Positions 33,569 through 43,191 of a stretch of 64,000 nt of DNA are shown here, one piece after another. The DNA lies in NCBI RefSeq assembly GCF_039535475.1, contig NZ_BAAAXG010000012.1:310001-374000 (forward strand), written 5' to 3'. Position numbers and translations under genes: made by a program. This stretch comes from Streptomyces showdoensis (lineage in GTDB: Bacteria; Actinomycetota; Actinomycetes; Streptomycetales; Streptomycetaceae). Positions within the stretch are counted from its first letter, which is position 1; each line of letters starts with the position of its first letter. The notes beneath the pieces were generated by a model. It saw nothing but the letters and a program-made list of their open reading frames with translations. It searched no databases and was not told where the DNA came from.

Positions 33569-33958
33569 ATGACAAGCCCCGGTGCGATCGGCACCCTGCA
33601 GTGCGTGGTCCTCGACTGTCCCGACGTGATGGAACTCGCCGAGTTCTACCGTGCGTTGCTCGGCGGCGAGATCAACCGCCCCGACCCCCAGTGGGCCGTC
33701 GGCGACGCCTGGGCCACCCTCCACGGCGCCTCCGGGGCGCCCGTGCTCGCCTTCCAGGGTGTGGCCGACCACCGGCCGCCGGTCTGGGGCGCGCCCGAGC
33801 AGCAGTTCCACATCGACGTACGGGTCGAGGACCTGGACGCGGCCCACGAGGCGGTGCTGGCCCTCGGGGCCTGGCGGCTCGACTCCGGCGAGGGCGACCG
33901 GGCCTGGCGCATCTACGCCGACCCGGCCGGCCACCCGTTCTGCCTGGTGCGCCACTGA
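33569..33958 (+). CDS. VOC-family (glyoxalase-like) protein
   Basis: 129 residues forming one vicinal-oxygen-chelate unit pair: LQCVVLDCPDVMELAEFYRALLGGEI in pieces, WATLHG, FHIDVRVEDLDAAHEAVLALG, then WRIYADPAGHPFCLVRH. The last stretch is the hallmark C-terminus of glyoxalase/bleomycin-resistance-like proteins. Substrate unknown. The start could be the ATG at 33569 or an in-frame GTG three codons earlier (33560) with a better-spaced GGTGGG. It is convergent with the saccharopine-dehydrogenase-like gene. Confidence 0.85.
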   Translation: MTSPGAIGTLQCVVLDCPDVMELAEFYRALLGGEINRPDPQWAVGDAWATLHGASGAPVLAFQGVADHRPPVWGAPEQQFHIDVRVEDLDAAHEAVLALGAWRLDSGEGDRAWRIYADPAGHPFCLVRH

Positions 33959-33970
33959 GTTCCCGGGCGG

Positions 33971-35158
33971 TCAGCCCGAGTACGCCACCCGGAAGCGCAG
34001 CCCCGCCGCCCGCAGCCGGTCCAGCAGCGCGTCGCCCATCGCGACCGCCGTCGTGACCTGGCCGGAGGTCTTCGGCAGCTCGTCGAGGGCCAGGCAGAGT
34101 GCGGACTCGGCGAGCATCTTCGCGGTCTCGTCGTACCCGGGATCGCCGCCCGACACCTCGGTGAACACGCGCCGGCCGCCGCCCTCGCCGACGAAGCGCA
34201 CGGTGAACCAGCTGCGGGCCCGCCGGTCGGCGTCGGGGCCCCGGCCCGGCTCGTAACGGTCCATCAGCCAGCTGCGCACGAAGGGCAGTTGGGCGGCCAG
34301 GACGCCCGTGCTCACCACCGCGGCGCCGCCGAGCGCCATCGGGAGCGTCTTCACCGAGGCGTAGTGGCGGTAGCGGAAGTCCGGTCCGTACCGCTCCAGG
34401 GCCGCCGCCGAGCGCGTCACCACCTGAGGGTCCAGGGTGGGCAGCGGCAGCGCCCACGTGCCGGTCTCGCGGCTGAACCGCGGCCCGGACAGCGGCGCGT
34501 GGGCCCGCCGGGTCACCAGCCGGGGCTCGTGCAGCCGCCGTTCGTGCGCGGCACGCAGGATCTCCCGGCCGCGGCCGAAGGCGGTCAGGGCCGAGGCGAA
34601 GGTGCCGCCCGAGAAGACCGCGCCGGCCCTCACGAACCCGTCGATCCGCAGCGGCACCCCCTCCGGCAGCTGCCGCACCGTGAAGTACACGCCGAGGTCG
34701 TGCGGGACGGAGTCGAAACCGCACGCGTGCACCAGACGGGCCCCGGTCTCCCGGGCGCGGGCGTCGTACCGCACGTACATCCGGTCGACGAACTCCGCCT
34801 CGCCGGTCAGGTCCACGTAGTCGGTCCCGGCCTCCGCGCAGGCCGCCACCAGGCCCTCGCCGTACCAGACGTAGGGGCCGACGGTGCTCGCCACGACCCG
34901 GGCCGATCCGGCCAGTTCACGCAGCGAGTCCGGGTCCTCGGAGTCGGCGACGAGCAGCGGCAGGTCGGCGCAGTGGGGCCGGCGCTCCGCCAGCCGGTGG
35001 CGCAGCGCGCCGAGCCGCGCCCGGCTGCGGCCGGCGAGCGCCCAGCGGCACCCGGCCGGGGCGTGCGCGGCCAGGTACTCCGCGGTGAGCCCGCCCGCGA
35101 ACCCGGTCGCCCCGAAGAGGACCACGTCGTACGGCCGTCCGGCCGCCCCTGTCTCCAT
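33971..35158 (-). CDS. saccharopine dehydrogenase-like / trans-acting enoyl reductase family protein
   Basis: 395 residues. The N-terminal Rossmann motif is DVVLFGATGFAGGLTAEYLA, followed by VVASTVGPYVWYGEGLVAACAEAGTDYVDLTGE and HACGFDSVPHDLG. This is the actinobacterial family that contains mycobacterial trans-acting enoyl reductases as well as many unknowns. A C-terminal hydrophobic stretch (ALGGAAVVSTGVLAAQLPFV) may touch membrane. Start at 35158 with GAGGGG upstream. It is divergent from the fatty-acid operon and shares its 186-bp control region, so a lipid role is plausible. Confidence 0.85.
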   Translation of the reverse strand: METGAAGRPYDVVLFGATGFAGGLTAEYLAAHAPAGCRWALAGRSRARLGALRHRLAERRPHCADLPLLVADSEDPDSLRELAGSARVVASTVGPYVWYGEGLVAACAEAGTDYVDLTGEAEFVDRMYVRYDARARETGARLVHACGFDSVPHDLGVYFTVRQLPEGVPLRIDGFVRAGAVFSGGTFASALTAFGRGREILRAAHERRLHEPRLVTRRAHAPLSGPRFSRETGTWALPLPTLDPQVVTRSAAALERYGPDFRYRHYASVKTLPMALGGAAVVSTGVLAAQLPFVRSWLMDRYEPGRGPDADRRARSWFTVRFVGEGGGRRVFTEVSGGDPGYDETAKMLAESALCLALDELPKTSGQVTTAVAMGDALLDRLRAAGLRFRVAYSG

Positions 35159-35248
35159 CCCGCCCAGCCCCTCGGTCAGCGTCCGCGCCGTCCCCCGGCG
35201 CGGATGTCGTCGGCGGACTCTAGCGGAAGTCGCGGCCGACGCAATTTC

Positions 35249-35258
35249 CAAGCGCTTG
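35249..35258. promoter_or_regulatory. CAAGCGCTTG palindrome in the divergent control region
   Basis: A perfect 10-bp dyad of the CAAGnnCTTG type, like sites of TetR regulators of sterol/fatty-acid catabolism (KstR2 site AnCAAGnnCTTGnT). Confidence 0.5.
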
Positions 35259-35272
35259 CTCGGCTCGGGGGC

Positions 35273-35301
35273 TTGTGCCGAGTGGAACACGTTCCTAGCA
35301 T
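35273..35301 (+). promoter_or_regulatory. promoter of the beta-oxidation operon with operator-like dyad in the spacer
   Basis: TTGTGC (35273-35278), 17 bp, TAGCAT (35296-35301). The spacer contains GGAAC-AC-GTTCC (35284-35295), which fits the KstR-type pattern TnnAACnnGTTnnA except for the last base. Repression by a TetR protein is expected. Confidence 0.7.
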
Positions 35302-35344
35302 CTCCGGTGTTACATCATCACTGTCACACACCTCTGGGGGCTCG

Positions 35345-36517
35345 ATGAGCACACCGCGCCACGCCCGCCCCGGCCCGCTCTCCGGCGTCCGGGTGGTGGA
35401 ACTCGCGGGCATCGGCCCCGGCCCCTTCGCGGCCATGCTCCTCGCCGACCTCGGCGCCGACGTCGTCCGCGTCGACCGGCCCGGCGGCGCCGGCCTCGGC
35501 ATCGACCCCGCCTACGACCTCACCAACCGCAACAAGCGCTCCGTCCTGGTCGACCTCAAGGCCGAGGGCGGCCCGGAGACCGTGCTCGACCTGGTGGCCC
35601 GCGCCGACGTCCTGATCGAGGGCTACCGGCCCGGCGTCGCCGAACGCCTCGGCATCGGCCCCGAGCCCTGCCTCGCCCGCAACCCGCGGCTCGTCTACGG
35701 CCGGATGACCGGCTGGGGCCAGACCGGGCCGCTCGCGCACACCGCCGGGCACGACATCGGCTACCTCGCCGTCACCGGCACCCTCGGCATGATCGGCCCC
35801 GACCCGGACGGCCCGCCCACCGTCCCCGCCAACCTCGTCGGCGACTACGCGGGCGGCTCCCTCTACCTCGTCATCGGCGTCCTCGCCGCCCTCCGGCACG
35901 CGAGCGAGCACGGCGAGGGCCAGGTCGTCGACGCCGCCATCGTCGACGGCTCCGCCCACCTCGCCATGATGATCCACGGCATGCTCGCCGCCGGCGGCTG
36001 GCAGGACCGGCGCGGCGTCAACCTGCTGGACGGCGGCTGCCCCTTCTACGGGACCTACGAGACCGCCGACGGCGGACACATGGCCGTCGGCGCGCTGGAA
36101 CAGCGGTTCTACGCCGAGTTCGCCCGCCTCCTCGGCCTCGGCGAGGCGGCTGAGGCCCGGAACGACCTCGCCCGCTGGCCCGAGCTGCGGGCCGCCGTCG
36201 CCGCCCGCTTCCGCACCCGTACCCGGGACGAGTGGACCGCCGTCTTCGAGGGCACCGACGCCTGCGTGGCCCCCGTCCTCTCGATGCGCGAGGCACCCGG
36301 CCACCCGCACCTCGCCGTCCGCGGCACCTTCGTCGAGCACGCGGGGCTCGTCCAGCCCGCGCCCGCGCCCCGCTTCTCCGCCACCCCCGGCGCGGTCCGC
36401 ACCGGACCCGTCCGGCCCGGCGCCGACACCGACGAGGTCGCCCGCGACTGGGCCGTACCGTCGCTGACCGGCGCCACCCCGCCCCCCGACGCAGCCGTCA
36501 AGGAGCCCTCCGCATGA
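35345..36517 (+). CDS. alpha-methylacyl-CoA racemase-like CoA-transferase family III protein
   Basis: 390 residues of the CaiB/BaiF family. It most resembles alpha-methylacyl-CoA racemase: the N-terminal LSGVRVVELAGIGPGPFAAMLLADLGADVVRVDRP signature in pieces, His136/Asp137 in AGHDIGYLAVTG, Asp167 in NLVGDYAGG, and CPFYGTYETADGGHMAVGALEQRFYAEF near 240. The racemase epimerises 2-methyl branched acyl-CoAs so that they can enter beta-oxidation. That fits the dehydrogenase, thiolase and FadB genes downstream and a producer of branched fatty acids. It is the first gene of the operon; its stop overlaps the next ATG. Confidence 0.9.
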   Translation: MSTPRHARPGPLSGVRVVELAGIGPGPFAAMLLADLGADVVRVDRPGGAGLGIDPAYDLTNRNKRSVLVDLKAEGGPETVLDLVARADVLIEGYRPGVAERLGIGPEPCLARNPRLVYGRMTGWGQTGPLAHTAGHDIGYLAVTGTLGMIGPDPDGPPTVPANLVGDYAGGSLYLVIGVLAALRHASEHGEGQVVDAAIVDGSAHLAMMIHGMLAAGGWQDRRGVNLLDGGCPFYGTYETADGGHMAVGALEQRFYAEFARLLGLGEAAEARNDLARWPELRAAVAARFRTRTRDEWTAVFEGTDACVAPVLSMREAPGHPHLAVRGTFVEHAGLVQPAPAPRFSATPGAVRTGPVRPGADTDEVARDWAVPSLTGATPPPDAAVKEPSA

Positions 36518-37665
36518 AGCGCCAGCTCTACACCGCCGACCACGAGGCTTTCCGCGAGACCGTCCGCACCTTCCTCGCCAAGGAGGTGCTGCCGCACTAC
36601 GCCCGGTGGGAGCAGGACGGCATCGTCTCCCGCGAGGTCTGGCGGGCCGCCGGCCGGCAGGGCCTGCTCGGCCTCGCCGTCGACCAGGAGTACGGGGGCG
36701 GCGGCGAGCCGGACTTCCGCTACAGCGTCGTCCTCGCCGAGGAGTTCACCCGCGCCGGCACCCCCGGCCTCGCCATCGGGCTGCACAACGACATCATCGG
36801 CCCCTACCTCACCTCGCTCGCCACCGAGGAGCAGAAGCGCCGCTGGCTGCCCGGCTTCTGCAGCGGCGAGCTCGTCACCGCCATCGCCATGACCGAGCCC
36901 GGCGCCGGATCCGACCTCCAGGCCATCCGCACCACCGCCGAGGACCACGGCGACCACTGGATCCTCAACGGCTCCAAGACCTTCATCTCCAACGGCATCC
37001 TCGCCGACCTGGTCGTCGTCGTCGCGAAGACCACCCCCGAGGGCGGCGCCCACGGCCTCTCCCTGCTCGTCGTCGAGCGCGGCGCGGAGGGCTTCGAGCG
37101 CGGCCGCAACCTCGACAAGATCGGCCAGAAGTCCCAGGACACCGCCGAGCTCTTCTTCACCGACGTACGCGTCCCGAAGGAGAACCTGCTCGGCGAGCTC
37201 GACGGCGCCTTCGTGCACCTGATGACCAACCTCGCCCAGGAGCGGCTCGCCATCGCCGTCGCCGCCATCGCCGGCGCGGAGCACCTCCTGGAGCTGACCA
37301 CCGCGTACGTCAAGGAGCGCGAGGCCTTCGGACGGCCGCTCGCCAAGCTCCAGCACGTGCGCTTCGAGATCGCCGAGATGGCCACCGAGTGCGCCGTCAC
37401 CCGCACCTTCATCGACCGCTGCGTCGAGGAGCACACCGCGCCGGGCGGGCCGGGACTCGACGCCGTGCACGCCTCCATGGCCAAGTGGTGGGCCACCGAA
37501 CTGCAGAAGCGGGTCGCCGACCGGTGCCTGCAACTGCACGGCGGATACGGCTACATGAGCGAATTCCCGGTGGCCAGGGCCTTCACGGACGGCCGCATCC
37601 AGACCATCTACGGCGGGACGACCGAGATCATGAAGGAGATCATCGGCCGTTCCCTGCTCGCCTGA
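36514..37665 (+). CDS. acyl-CoA dehydrogenase
   Basis: 383 residues, full length. The FAD and substrate signatures are [18 protein letters not shown] and the C-terminal [22 protein letters not shown]. The catalytic base lies in [15 protein letters not shown]. It oxidises acyl-CoA to trans-2-enoyl-CoA, passing electrons to ETF. It is translationally coupled to the racemase (ATGA) and followed after 22 bp by the thiolase. Confidence 0.93.
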   Translation: MKRQLYTADHEAFRETVRTFLAKEVLPHYARWEQDGIVSREVWRAAGRQGLLGLAVDQEYGGGGEPDFRYSVVLAEEFTRAGTPGLAIGLHNDIIGPYLTSLATEEQKRRWLPGFCSGELVTAIAMTEPGAGSDLQAIRTTAEDHGDHWILNGSKTFISNGILADLVVVVAKTTPEGGAHGLSLLVVERGAEGFERGRNLDKIGQKSQDTAELFFTDVRVPKENLLGELDGAFVHLMTNLAQERLAIAVAAIAGAEHLLELTTAYVKEREAFGRPLAKLQHVRFEIAEMATECAVTRTFIDRCVEEHTAPGGPGLDAVHASMAKWWATELQKRVADRCLQLHGGYGYMSEFPVARAFTDGRIQTIYGGTTEIMKEIIGRSLLA

Positions 37666-37687
37666 CCCTCATGCGAAAGGCAACATC

Positions 37688-38903
37688 GTGACCACCGAAG
37701 CGTACGTCTACGACGCTATCCGCACCCCGCGCGGCCGCGGCAAGGCCAACGGGAGCCTGCACGGCACCAAGCCGATCGACCTCGTCGTCGGCCTCATCCA
37801 CGAGCTCCGCTCCCGCTTCCCCGGCCTCGACCCGGCCGCGATCGACGACATCGTCCTCGGCGTCGTCGGCCCGGTCGGCGACCAGGGCTCCGACATCGCC
37901 CGGATCGCCGCCATCGCGGCCGGACTCCCCGACACCGTCGCCGGCGTCCAGGAGAACCGCTTCTGCGCCTCCGGCCTCGAAGCCGTCAACATGGCCGCGA
38001 TGAAGGTCCGCTCCGGCTGGGAGGACCTCGTCCTGGCCGGCGGCGTCGAGTCCATGTCCCGGGTGCCGATGGCCTCCGACGGCGGCGCCTGGTTCGCCGA
38101 CCCGATGACCAACATCGCCACCAACTTCGTCCCCCAGGGCATCGGCGCCGACCTCATCGCCACCATCGAGGGCTTCACCCGCCGCGACGTCGACGAGTAC
38201 GCCGCCCTCTCCCAGGAGCGCGCCGCCGCGGCCGTCAAGGACGGGCGCTTCGATCGCTCCGTCGTCCCCGTCAAGGACCGGGCGGGACTCACCGTCCTCG
38301 ACCGCGACGAGTTCCTGCGCCCCGGCACCACCGCCGACTCCCTCGCCCGGCTCAAGCCCTCCTTCGCCGACATCGGCGAGCTCGGCGGCTTCGACGCCGT
38401 CGCGCTGCAGAAGTACCACTGGGTCGAGGAGATCGACCACGTCCACCACGCCGGCAACTCCTCCGGCATCGTCGACGGCGCCTCCCTCGTCGCCATCGGC
38501 TCCAAGGAGGTCGGCGAGCGCTACGGGCTGACCCCCGCGCGCCCGGATCGTCGCCGCCGCCGTCTCCGGCTCCGAGCCGACCATCATGCTCACCGGACCC
38601 GCCCCCGCCGCCCGCAAGGCGCTCGCCAAGGCCGGTCTCACCATCGACGACATCGACCTGATCGAGATCAACGAGGCCTTCGCCGCCGTCGTCCTGCGCT
38701 TCGTCAAGGACATGGGCGTCTCCCTCGACAAGGTCAACGTCAACGGCGGCGCCATCGCCCTGGGCCACCCGCTCGGCGCCACCGGCGCGATGATCCTCGG
38801 CACGCTCGTCGACGAGCTGGAGCGCCAGGACAAGCGCTACGGCCTCGCCACCCTCTGCGTCGGCGGCGGCATGGGCATCGCCACCGTCGTCGAGCGCGTC
38901 TGA
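37688..38903 (+). pseudogene. fadA: acetyl-CoA acetyltransferase (thiolase, FadA type), frameshifted
   Basis: GTG start with AAAGG upstream. The first frame carries the thiolase N-domain with nucleophile Cys93 ([13 protein letters not shown]) and runs to ERYGLTP. The second frame carries [32 protein letters not shown] and CVGGGMG with the catalytic His and second Cys. The break is a five-C run (38532-38536); removing one C gives a perfect 404-residue thiolase. It would cleave 3-ketoacyl-CoA in the last step of beta-oxidation. The uninterrupted catalytic motifs suggest a sequencing or consensus error rather than decay. Confidence 0.85.
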
Positions 38904-38941
38904 CCGCCCGGTCCGAACCCCCTTACGGAGAAGCAGCAGTC

Positions 38942-41122
38942 ATGAGCGAGAGCACCACGATCCGCTGGGAGCAGGACGAGACCGGTGTCGTCACCCTCGT
39001 CCTCGACGACCCGAACCAGTCCGCGAACACCATGAACCAGGCCTTCCGGGCCTCCATCACGGCGATCGCCGATCGCGCGGAGGCCGAGAAGGACTCGATC
39101 CGGGGCATCGTCTACACCTCCGCGAAGAAGACCTTCTTCGCCGGCGGCGACCTCAAGGACATGATCAAGGCCGGCCCCGAGGACGCCCAGGCGATCTTCG
39201 AGTCCGCCCTGGAGATGAAGCGCGCGCTGCGCCGCATCGAGACCCTCGGCAAGCCGGTCGTCGCCGCCATCAACGGCGCCGCGCTGGGCGGCGGCTACGA
39301 GATCGCCCTCGCCTCCCACCACCGCGTCGCCCTCGACGCCCCCGGCTCCAAGATCGGCCTGCCCGAGGTCACCCTGGGCCTGCTGCCCGGCGGTGGCGGG
39401 GTCGCCCGCACCGTACGGCTCATGGGCATCACGGACGCGCTGCTCAAGGTGCTGCTCCAGGGCACCCAGTACAACCCGAAGCGCGCCCTGGACAACGGCC
39501 TGGTGCACGAGCTGGCCGCCACCCCGGAGGAGATGCTGGCCAAGGCCCGCGCCTTCATCGACGCCCACCCCGAGTCGCAGCAGCCCTGGGACGTGCCCGG
39601 CTACAAGATCCCCGGCGGCACCCCGTCGAACCCGCGGTTCGCCGCCAACCTGCCGGCCTTCCCCGCCAACCTGCGCAAGCAGCTCAACGGCGCCCCCTAC
39701 CCGGCGCCGCGCAACATCATGGCGGCGGCCGTCGAGGGCTCGCAGGTCGACTTCGAGACCGCGCTCACCATCGAGAGCCGCTACTTCACCGAGCTGGTCG
39801 TCGGCCAGACCGCCAAGAACATGATCCAGGCGTTCTTCTTCGACCTCCAGGCGGTCAACTCGGGCGCCAACCGCCCCCAGGGCATCGCCCCGCGCAAGGT
39901 CCGCAGGGTGGCCGTCCTCGGCGCCGGCATGATGGGCGCCGGCATCGCGTACTCCTGCGCCCGCGCGGGCATCGAGGTCGTCCTCAAGGACGTCTCCGCC
40001 GAGTCCGCCGCCAAGGGCAAGGCCTACTCGGAGAAGCTCTGCGCCAAGGCCGTCGCCAAGGGCCGCACCACGCAGGAGAAGGCCGACGCCCTCCTCGCCC
40101 TGATCACCCCCACCGGCGACGTCGCGGACCTGGCCGGCTGCGACGCCGTCATCGAGGCGGTCTTCGAGGACACGGCGCTCAAGCACAAGGTGTTCCAGGA
40201 GATCCAGCACGTCGTGGAGCCCGACGCGCTCCTGTGCTCCAACACCTCCACGCTCCCCATCACCGTCCTCGCGGAGGGCGTCGAGCGCCAGGCCGACTTC
40301 ATCGGCCTGCACTTCTTCTCTCCGGTCGACAAGATGCCGCTGGTCGAGATCATCAAGGGCGGGCGCACCGGCGACGAGGCCCTCGCGCGCGCCTTCGACC
40401 TGGTCCGCCAGATCAACAAGACCCCGATCGTGGTCAACGACTCGCGCGGCTTCTTCACCTCCCGCGTGATCGGCCACTTCATCAACGAGGGCGTGGCCAT
40501 GATCGGCGAGGGCGCCGAGCCCGCCTCCGTCGAGCAGGCCGCGGCCCAGGCCGGCTACCCGGCGAAGGTCCTCTCCCTGATGGACGAACTGACCCTCACC
40601 CTGCCCCGCAAGATCCGCAACGAGACGAGGAAGGCCGTCGAGGAGGCCGGCGGCACCTGGACCTCGCACCCCGGCGAGCTCGTCATCGACCGCATGGTCG
40701 ACGAGTTCGGACGCACGGGCCGCAGCGGCGGCGCGGGCTTCTACGACTACGCCGAGGACGGCAGGCGCGGGAAGCTCTGGCCGGGCCTGCGCGAGCACTT
40801 CACCAAGCCCGGGACCGACATCCCCTTCCGGGACATGCAGGAGCGGATGCTCTTCGCCGAGGCCCTGGACACCGTCCGGCTCGTCGAGGAGGGCGTCCTG
40901 ACCTCGGTCGCCGACGCCAACATCGGCTCCATCCTGGGCATCGGCTTCCCCGCGTGGACGGGCGGCGTGCTCCAGTACGTGAACGGGTACGAGGGCGGCG
41001 TCGCCGGCTTCGTCGCCCGCGCCCGCGAGCTGGCGGCGACCTACGGCGAGCGCTTCACCCCGCCGGCCCTCCTGGTCGAGAAGGCCGAGCGGGGCGAGGT
41101 CTTCACGGACGCGGCGTCCTGA
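38942..41122 (+). CDS. fadB: multifunctional enoyl-CoA hydratase / 3-hydroxyacyl-CoA dehydrogenase
   Basis: 726 residues. Residues 1-200 are a crotonase domain with oxyanion-hole [24 protein letters not shown] and [15 protein letters not shown]. From about 320 comes the NAD-binding dehydrogenase domain ([19 protein letters not shown]), then [24 protein letters not shown] with the catalytic His, and two C-terminal 3HCDH repeats. It hydrates enoyl-CoA and oxidises the 3-hydroxyacyl-CoA product. It sits 38 bp after the thiolase with GGAG upstream, the usual FadA-FadB pairing. Its last 20 bases overlap the convergent MerR gene. Confidence 0.93.
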   Translation: MSESTTIRWEQDETGVVTLVLDDPNQSANTMNQAFRASITAIADRAEAEKDSIRGIVYTSAKKTFFAGGDLKDMIKAGPEDAQAIFESALEMKRALRRIETLGKPVVAAINGAALGGGYEIALASHHRVALDAPGSKIGLPEVTLGLLPGGGGVARTVRLMGITDALLKVLLQGTQYNPKRALDNGLVHELAATPEEMLAKARAFIDAHPESQQPWDVPGYKIPGGTPSNPRFAANLPAFPANLRKQLNGAPYPAPRNIMAAAVEGSQVDFETALTIESRYFTELVVGQTAKNMIQAFFFDLQAVNSGANRPQGIAPRKVRRVAVLGAGMMGAGIAYSCARAGIEVVLKDVSAESAAKGKAYSEKLCAKAVAKGRTTQEKADALLALITPTGDVADLAGCDAVIEAVFEDTALKHKVFQEIQHVVEPDALLCSNTSTLPITVLAEGVERQADFIGLHFFSPVDKMPLVEIIKGGRTGDEALARAFDLVRQINKTPIVVNDSRGFFTSRVIGHFINEGVAMIGEGAEPASVEQAAAQAGYPAKVLSLMDELTLTLPRKIRNETRKAVEEAGGTWTSHPGELVIDRMVDEFGRTGRSGGAGFYDYAEDGRRGKLWPGLREHFTKPGTDIPFRDMQERMLFAEALDTVRLVEEGVLTSVADANIGSILGIGFPAWTGGVLQYVNGYEGGVAGFVARARELAATYGERFTPPALLVEKAERGEVFTDAAS

Positions 41123-41852
41123 AGGCCGTCCTGAGCTCCTCGCTCAGCGACCGCTGAAAGGCCGTGACGAGGGCCTGGACCACCATCGGCTGCATGTGCG
41201 CCGACAGCGACTTCATCGCCGTCAGGTGGTCCGGGTCCTCACCGCTCTCCCGGTACGGGTTCCACACCTGCTCCCGGAAGAGCCGGGCCAGCTCCTGGGC
41301 GGCCGCGCGGGCGTGCTCCAGGAGCACGGTCCGGGACGCGAGGATCGTCTCGTGCTCGATCGGCACGTCGAGCAGCTCCACGCCCAGCCGCAGCAGCGAC
41401 CCGTCCAGCCGGAACACGTCCGGGTCGGCCCCCTTGTCCAGCACCCCCATGGCGGCCAGCCGGTCGACGTCCCGGTCCGCGAGCGGCCGCCCGGCCCGCC
41501 GCTCCAGCTCGCGCCGCGTGATCTCCTCGGCCGACTCGGGCGCCCAGGCGGCCACGAGCGCCCGGTGCACGGCCAGGTCCTGCGCGCTGAGATCGGCCGG
41601 CAGCTGCTCCAGGTACCGCTCGATCGCCGCGAGCGTCATCCCCTGCCGCTGCAGCTCCTCGATCAACGCGAGCCGCGACAGATGCCCGGGCCCGTACCAC
41701 CCGACCCGCCGCGGCCCGATCACGGGCGGCGGCAGCAGCCCCCGCGTCCCGTAGAACCGCACCGTCCGCACGGTCACCCCGGCCCGCGCGGCCAGCTCGT
41801 CGACGGTGTAGACGGGCCCGTCACCCGGGTGCTCGTCGTTGGCCTGCTCCAT
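41103..41852 (-). CDS. MerR-family regulator
   Basis: 249 residues. The N-terminal winged helix is [67 protein letters not shown] in pieces, typical of MerR. The C-terminal two thirds are helical with no metal-binding cysteines, so the signal is probably organic. The 20-base tail-to-tail overlap with fadB means transcription of either interferes with the other, and a link to fatty-acid use is plausible but not shown. It is leaderless (see the promoter at 41859-41888). Confidence 0.9.
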   Translation of the reverse strand: MEQANDEHPGDGPVYTVDELAARAGVTVRTVRFYGTRGLLPPPVIGPRRVGWYGPGHLSRLALIEELQRQGMTLAAIERYLEQLPADLSAQDLAVHRALVAAWAPESAEEITRRELERRAGRPLADRDVDRLAAMGVLDKGADPDVFRLDGSLLRLGVELLDVPIEHETILASRTVLLEHARAAAQELARLFREQVWNPYRESGEDPDHLTAMKSLSAHMQPMVVQALVTAFQRSLSEELRTAFRTPRP

Positions 41853-41858
41853 GGTTCA

Positions 41859-41888
41859 ACAGTATTGCTGTCTCACCAGGTCTGTAAA
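41859..41888 (-). promoter_or_regulatory. leaderless promoter of the MerR gene
   Basis: On the minus strand TTTACA (41883-41888), 18 bp, TACTGT (41859-41864), six bases before the ATG. The ACAG...CTGT dyad overlaps the -10. Confidence 0.6.
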
Positions 41889-41916
41889 AGGGAGCGGCGC
41901 TGTCAGTGGCGGCTCG

Positions 41917-41922
41917 TACGGT
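41917..41922 (+). promoter_or_regulatory. -10 box of the macro-domain gene
   Basis: TACGGT seven bases before the ATG at 41930. Confidence 0.5.
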
Positions 41923-41929
41923 GGGGGGC

Positions 41930-42412
41930 ATGGGCATGATCGAGTACGTACGGGGGGACGCCACCGCGCCGCACGGCGAGGGCGTCAGGATCGTGGCGCA
42001 CGTCTGCAACGACCTGGGCGGCTGGGGGAAGGGCTTCGTCCGCGCCGTCTCGGCCCGCTGGCCCGAGCCGGAGGCGGCCTACCGCCGCTGGCACCGCGAG
42101 CGCGCGGGCAACGACTTCGGGCTCGGCGCGGCCCAGTTCGTCCAGGTGGAGCCGTATGTCTGGGTGGCCAACCTGGTGGGGCAACGGGGGATCCGCACGG
42201 CCCGGAGCACCGGGGTGCCGGTGCGGTACGAGGCGATCGGCGCGGCCCTCGGGCTGCTCGCGGACCGGGCGGTGGAGCTGGGCGCCTCCGTGCACATGCC
42301 CCGGATCGGCTGCGGGCTCGCGGGCGGCACGTGGCCGCGGGTCGAGCCGCTGATAGCCGGGCGCCTGGTGGCGCGGGGGGTGCCGGTCACCGTCTACGAC
42401 TTCGGGGCGTGA
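41930..42412 (+). CDS. macro-domain (ADP-ribose-binding) protein
   Basis: 160 residues, a single macro domain. Ligand-binding stretches are IEYVRGDATAP, IVAHVCNDLGGWGKGFVRAV and MPRIGCGLAGGTWPRVEPLI, matching Appr-1''-p-processing/TARG1-like proteins. It likely removes ADP-ribose from proteins or hydrolyses O-acetyl-ADP-ribose. The start may be 41930 (TACGGT box, leaderless) or 41936. The gene stands alone; no ADP-ribosyltransferase is adjacent. Confidence 0.88.
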   Translation: MGMIEYVRGDATAPHGEGVRIVAHVCNDLGGWGKGFVRAVSARWPEPEAAYRRWHRERAGNDFGLGAAQFVQVEPYVWVANLVGQRGIRTARSTGVPVRYEAIGAALGLLADRAVELGASVHMPRIGCGLAGGTWPRVEPLIAGRLVARGVPVTVYDFGA

Positions 42413-42418
42413 CGGCCA

Positions 42419-42465
42419 GGGGCGGGGCCGGGTGGGTACCCCGGCGGGGGAGGGGGTGGGGCGGG
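42419..42465 (+). other. double G-quadruplex-prone tract before a promoter
   Basis: GGGGCGGGGCCGGGTGGG (42419-42436) and GGGGGAGGGGGTGGGGCGGG (42446-42465) each offer four G runs with one- or two-base loops. A TAGAGT -10-like box follows at 42469-42474, so the second tract occupies the -35 zone. Confidence 0.6.
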
Positions 42466-42516
42466 CGCTAGAGTCATGCGCCTGTTCGAATTCGGGTGGC
42501 TGGCAGGGGGAAGGGT

Positions 42517-42996
42517 ATGCAGGCGCAACTCAGGGAGAAGGCCGCCGAGTTGGCCGCGGTGCTCTGGAAGGAGCACACCGTCTACCGCGAGCGCGGTGGC
42601 GGGGTGGTGATCCGGGGCGAGCACGTCCGGCGGTGGATCAGCCTGGCGCCGACCGGCGGCAAGGACCAGGCGCTGGTGCGGGCCGGACGGATCCTGGACG
42701 GGGGGACGACGGCGCCGGCGCGGCTGGAGGCCGTCGTGGACCTCTCGGCGGGGACGTCCGAGCTGGCCGCGGTCTGCCGGCGGCTGCTCGCCGAGACGGC
42801 CGCCGACGCCGGCCCGTCCGCGCCCGCCGCCTCCCGGCCGCGCCGTGCGGCCCGAGCGGCCAAGGCGGCCGGGGCGGCAACGCCGCCGCGCCCGCGCAAG
42901 GACCGGCACACCGGCTTCGGGTCGTGGGTGGCGCTGCTCTGCGTCGCGGGGGTCGTGGCCTTCTGGGCGTACAGCGTCTTCGGCTCGCTGTACTAG
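42517..42996 (+). CDS. tail-anchored membrane protein of unknown function
   Basis: 159 residues. A soluble N-terminal domain (QLREKAAELAAVLWKEHTVYRERGGGVVIRGEHVRRWISL) leads to an Ala/Arg/Pro-rich linker (ASRPRRAARAAKAAGAATPPRPRK) and one C-terminal membrane helix (GSWVALLCVAGVVAFWAYSVFG). The Arg/Lys before the helix predicts the bulk in the cytoplasm. The ATG at 42517 is preceded by GGGGGAAGGG, which decides the start over 42496. I do not recognise the family. Confidence 0.75.
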   Translation: MQAQLREKAAELAAVLWKEHTVYRERGGGVVIRGEHVRRWISLAPTGGKDQALVRAGRILDGGTTAPARLEAVVDLSAGTSELAAVCRRLLAETAADAGPSAPAASRPRRAARAAKAAGAATPPRPRKDRHTGFGSWVALLCVAGVVAFWAYSVFGSLY

Positions 42997-43191
42997 GGAA
43001 GCGGCGACAGGCGGTTGCGGGTCCGCCCGTCGTCCGGGTCCCCGCCGATCCGGCGGATTCCGGCGGCGGCAGGGGTGCGGGAGAGGGGTCATAACGCGGG
43101 TCTTATGCCTGCCGGGATGACTCCTTTTCGTCATGTTCACGCTCATACTCGGCGGCGATGACACCCGAACCCCCCACGATCGGAGTGGACG

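Noticed and set aside
37688..41122. A thiolase-FadB fusion protein of 1144 residues
   Set aside because: The join is an Arg-rich out-of-frame stretch caused by one extra C. The thiolase C-terminal half is intact in another frame and FadB has its own ribosome site and ATG.
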